From assembly GCA_902779075.1 (NCBI GenBank), contig CACZAK010000061.1, positions 1-21,293 of the forward strand: a stretch of DNA of 21,293 bases. The letters run 5' to 3'. A program made the translations under genes and the position numbers. Positions 15,637 through 21,293 of this stretch are shown here, one piece after another; positions within the stretch are counted from its first letter, which is position 1; each line of letters begins with the position of its first letter. The notes beneath the pieces are model-generated. The model searched no databases, was not told the origin of the DNA, and worked only from the letters and a program-made list of their open reading frames with translations. Source of the DNA: an uncultured bacterium. Lineage in GTDB: Bacteria > Verrucomicrobiota > Kiritimatiellia > RFP12 > UBA1067.

Positions 15637-15671
15637 TTGGAGCTTAGAGCTTGGAGCTTGGAGGTTGGAGC
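15637..15671. repeat. Heptamer tandem repeat (TTGGAGC)
   Basis: Five contiguous 7-bp units: TTGGAGC, TTAGAGC, TTGGAGC, TTGGAGG, TTGGAGC. It starts one base after the plsY stop and ends 19 bases before the leuS ATG. Each unit contains GGAG or a near match, but the array is too far from the start codon to act as an ordinary ribosome binding site. Confidence 0.88.
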
Positions 15672-15690
15672 AATTTAGAAAGGTAAGAAA

Positions 15691-18318
<2,628 letters not shown>

Positions 18319-18325
18319 GGTTGTG

Positions 18326-19366
18326 ATGAAAAGGATCTCCACCATCCTGGGCAGGAGCGCACTTGCGGGAATCGTTCTCGCGGCGGCGTTCTGCGCTGGC
18401 GTGGCGCTCATCCTTTTCGGCGCGCTCTGGTGGATACAGCAGACGGACGACGGTGCCGTAGATGGCGAACTCGTCGAGAAGTTCGTAGGCGGCGTGGAGA
18501 ACGCGACGACCGCGAAGGTCGTGCGCGTGGAGATTACGGGCGAGATTGGTCCGCCCGCGCCGTCTCCCGTGGGCGACCTTCTCGGTGGCGCGCTGGGTTC
18601 GGGCGACGCGGGGGAGTTGGACACCTTCAACGCCGTGCGCGGGCGCATCCAGCTCGCGACGGAAGACAAGGATGTGAAGGGGCTCTACCTCGTCATCGAC
18701 ACCCCTGGTGGTGACTTGACCGACAGTGACATCCTCTGGCACGACATCCAACTCTTCCGAGAGGCGCAGGCAGGTCGGTTCGTGTTGGTACACGCCCTTG
18801 CGCAGTGCTGCAGCGGTGGCTACTACGTGGCGTCGGCGGCTGATTTCATCATGGTGGTGCCCACAGGCGAAGTGGGGTCGATCGGCATCATCTCAGATTA
18901 TGGCTACAACGTCTCTGACCTCGCCCGTCGCTTCGGCGTGACGAACGTGGTGGTGGCGACTGGCGATAACAAGGATACGCTCAATCCCCTCAAGCCCGTG
19001 GACCCGCGTCAGCTTGCGATTGAGCAGGGCCTCATCGACAGCCAATTCAAGCGCTTCGTGCAGGTTGTCGCGGAGGGGCGGAAGATGGATGAGGAAAAAG
19101 TGCGCGCACTTGCGGACGGGCGCGCGTATGCCGCTCAAGATGCAAAGGAGAAAGGGCTTGTCGATGCCGTGGGCTATGAGGAAGACGTGCTAGACAAGCT
19201 CACCGAGATGGCCGGAGGGGAAGTGTGCGTGGTGTCGTATGAGGCGTCGTCCGCGAGCAGGACGGGCTTTATGAAGAGACTGTTAGGAGGAAAGCAAGCA
19301 GTTCAGCGTGCGTACAGGCATCGTCGTCGCGGGTTGCCCGTTCCGCGCCTGCGTCTCGTCCGGTGA
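18326..19366 (+). CDS. sppA: Signal peptide peptidase SppA-type (S49) protease
   Basis: A short (36-kDa-type) form of 346 residues, with one N-terminal transmembrane helix (about residues 12-37) and one S49 domain. The catalytic Ser163 sits in QCCSGGYYVASAAD and the general-base Lys216 in ATGDNKDTLNP, with IDTPGGD as oxyanion/beta-strand region. This single-domain form is the bacterial SppA that self-assembles and degrades cleaved signal peptides in the membrane. The start is ATG 18326, after GAGG at 18317-18320; a GTG three bases upstream is less favourable. The gene begins 7 bases after the leuS stop. The tail is unusually basic (YRHRRRGLPVPRLRLVR). Confidence 0.92.
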   Translation: MKRISTILGRSALAGIVLAAAFCAGVALILFGALWWIQQTDDGAVDGELVEKFVGGVENATTAKVVRVEITGEIGPPAPSPVGDLLGGALGSGDAGELDTFNAVRGRIQLATEDKDVKGLYLVIDTPGGDLTDSDILWHDIQLFREAQAGRFVLVHALAQCCSGGYYVASAADFIMVVPTGEVGSIGIISDYGYNVSDLARRFGVTNVVVATGDNKDTLNPLKPVDPRQLAIEQGLIDSQFKRFVQVVAEGRKMDEEKVRALADGRAYAAQDAKEKGLVDAVGYEEDVLDKLTEMAGGEVCVVSYEASSASRTGFMKRLLGGKQAVQRAYRHRRRGLPVPRLRLVR

Positions 19367-19401
19367 TCCGCCGCAGTCAATCGATCAGGAGATTTGAACG
19401 A

Positions 19402-20373
19402 ATGAAAACGACACGGAGAGATTTTTTGTTCGGGGGCGCGGCTGTGGTCGCGGCAAGCGCAAAGTTCCCATCGGTCGCGACAAGCGTGACCGCTCCCGCA
19501 GACGCACGGCCAGCATCCGTTCCCGTGCGGAGGAGCGAGGAACGGCAGAGCGCGCTTATCACAAAATGGGATGAAGCGACGGAAGCGGTTTCTCCGGAGG
19601 AATATTGCGCGTACCTGCGCGACGGCGACACGCGGGGCTTCAAGGCGTTGATGGCAAATGCGATCGCGTTCGAGAAAGTGATGCGCGAGGTGAAGGCGAC
19701 AGTCGTGACGGGCGACGTGCCGGCGATCTGGAGCGTGTACAACATGGGCTACATCGTCAAGACGCGCGAATCCCTCTTCTCCATCGACCTCAACCACAGG
19801 CGCGGGACGGAGTTCGCGCCGCTACTTGACTTCGCGCTCGTCACGCACAACCACGGAGACCACTGGCGGAAGGATTTCTACAACGCGATGACGGAGCGCG
19901 GGAAGGTCGTCGTCTCCAACTTCCTCGACAATCCGCGCTTCAACGAAATGAAGGGCGACAGCGTGAAGGGCGTTGGAACCTACAAAATCAAGGACGTCGA
20001 GATCCGGACATCCCTCATCGACCACAATGACGAACCGTGGGGAATCGACTTCACGATGGCGTTTGAGATCAGGATCGGGAACTGGCTGCTCTACCACACT
20101 GGCGACAGCGGACGCGGCACCGAGCCGAAGCTCGTCACGCCCTGGGGGCGTCCCGACCTGTGGTTGTTCTTCCCCGGATGCGGGATCGACACGGCGCGGG
20201 CCGTGGAGAAAGTCAACCCCAAGCGCATAGTGTTCGGCCATCTGTGGGAACTTGGGCACAGGCAGAGGCACCATGGGCGACTCGACGAGCCGCTGATCCG
20301 CCGCGCCCTCGCCGCCGCGTGCCCCATCGTACCCGATACGTCCCTGGCCTTCTGGGGCGACAGGATCGTGTGA
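19402..20373 (+). CDS. Tat-exported metallo-beta-lactamase-fold hydrolase
   Basis: A protein of 323 residues beginning MKTTRRDFLFGG, a twin-arginine signal (TRRDFLF) with an Ala-rich h-region, so it is folded before export. The metal site motif HxHxDH appears as THNHGDHW (His149, His151, Asp153, His154). Further candidate ligands are in LIDHNDEP, YHTGDSG and FGHLWELGH. The family covers many hydrolases (lactonases, phosphodiesterases, RNA-processing enzymes); I see no segment that fixes the substrate. ATG 19402 is chosen because AGGAG (19387-19391) precedes it and the Tat motif then lies at the N-terminus. An in-frame GTG at 19363 overlaps the sppA stop and would add 13 residues before the signal. 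Confidence 0.85.
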   Translation: MKTTRRDFLFGGAAVVAASAKFPSVATSVTAPADARPASVPVRRSEERQSALITKWDEATEAVSPEEYCAYLRDGDTRGFKALMANAIAFEKVMREVKATVVTGDVPAIWSVYNMGYIVKTRESLFSIDLNHRRGTEFAPLLDFALVTHNHGDHWRKDFYNAMTERGKVVVSNFLDNPRFNEMKGDSVKGVGTYKIKDVEIRTSLIDHNDEPWGIDFTMAFEIRIGNWLLYHTGDSGRGTEPKLVTPWGRPDLWLFFPGCGIDTARAVEKVNPKRIVFGHLWELGHRQRHHGRLDEPLIRRALAAACPIVPDTSLAFWGDRIV

Positions 20374-20416
20374 GGAGGGCGATAATTGCGCATGTAACTT
20401 TTCTCAATTTACCCCC

Positions 20417-20445
20417 TTGCGCAGTCCCTTCATTTCTAGTATACT
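20417..20445 (+). promoter_or_regulatory. Promoter of the tRNA-Thr/tuf unit
   Basis: TTGCGC (20417-20422), a 17-bp spacer, then TATACT (20440-20445) in the context TAGTATACTATTCGGG. The -35 hexamer and the -10 context resemble the plsY promoter. Transcription would start about 16 bases before the tRNA. Confidence 0.75.
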
Positions 20446-20468
20446 ATTCGGGCTTGTCAAAATTAGGT

Positions 20469-20544
<76 letters not shown>

Positions 20545-20586
20545 TTTGCGACGGGCAAGGAAACACAACTCACAGGAACCCATAAA

Positions 20587-21293
<707 letters not shown>

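Overview
This is a GC-rich bacterial chromosome segment with densely packed genes, nearly all on the + strand. The best guess at the source is an uncultured gut or rumen member of the Verrucomicrobiota/Kiritimatiellota group. Support comes from an EF-Tu switch I that departs from the usual RGITI form in a way I remember from that phylum, a biotin-dependent Na+ pump, secreted glycan hydrolases and several intergenic short-repeat arrays. The assignment is inference, since no rRNA is present.

Layout. (1) 2-2606: the 3' end of a biotin-carrying decarboxylase alpha subunit (oadA-like), then its membrane beta subunit (oadB), which has an unusual secreted-looking N-terminal extension. (2) 2632-4850: two tandem paralogues, each with two GYF_2-like modules and a long coiled coil. 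(3) 4896-5992: a Nudix hydrolase and a family 2 glycosyltransferase, convergent with a small DUF486 membrane protein (6000-6374, minus strand). (4) 6735-10322: an exported Wzz/PCP-like coiled-coil protein that lacks the usual C-terminal membrane helix, then the helicase HrpB. (5) 10365-14916: a tight trio of a six-hairpin (GH95-like) glycosidase, a corrinoid protein and a GH20 hexosaminidase. (6) 14988-18318: plsY and leuS. (7) 18326-20373: an SppA-type protease and a Tat-exported metallo-beta-lactamase-fold protein. (8) 20469-21293: tRNA-Thr(GGT) and the 5' part of tuf.

The most unusual content is a set of small repeats. 9-bp tandem repeats built on a 6-bp palindrome plus 3 bp occur three times: as TCCGGA-NNN inside oadA and inside leuS, always in the same codon phase and encoding Ser-Gly-Asn/Lys/Asp linkers, and as YCTAGR-NNN in the oadA-oadB spacer (11 units in 98 bp). 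Two different heptamer arrays sit in spacers before the Nudix gene and before leuS. A 54-bp element of three abutting near-perfect hairpins lies in frame inside the GH95-like gene, reminiscent of palindromic elements that insert into coding sequence. Three promoters share a TATACTATCCG-like -10 region, and two of them place the ATG only 6-8 nt beyond the -10 box, suggesting leaderless mRNAs.

Functionally the window mixes housekeeping (leuS, tuf, tRNA, plsY, hrpB), membrane energetics (Na+-translocating decarboxylase) and extracellular glycan use. I see no CRISPR array, prophage, transposase or defence locus.
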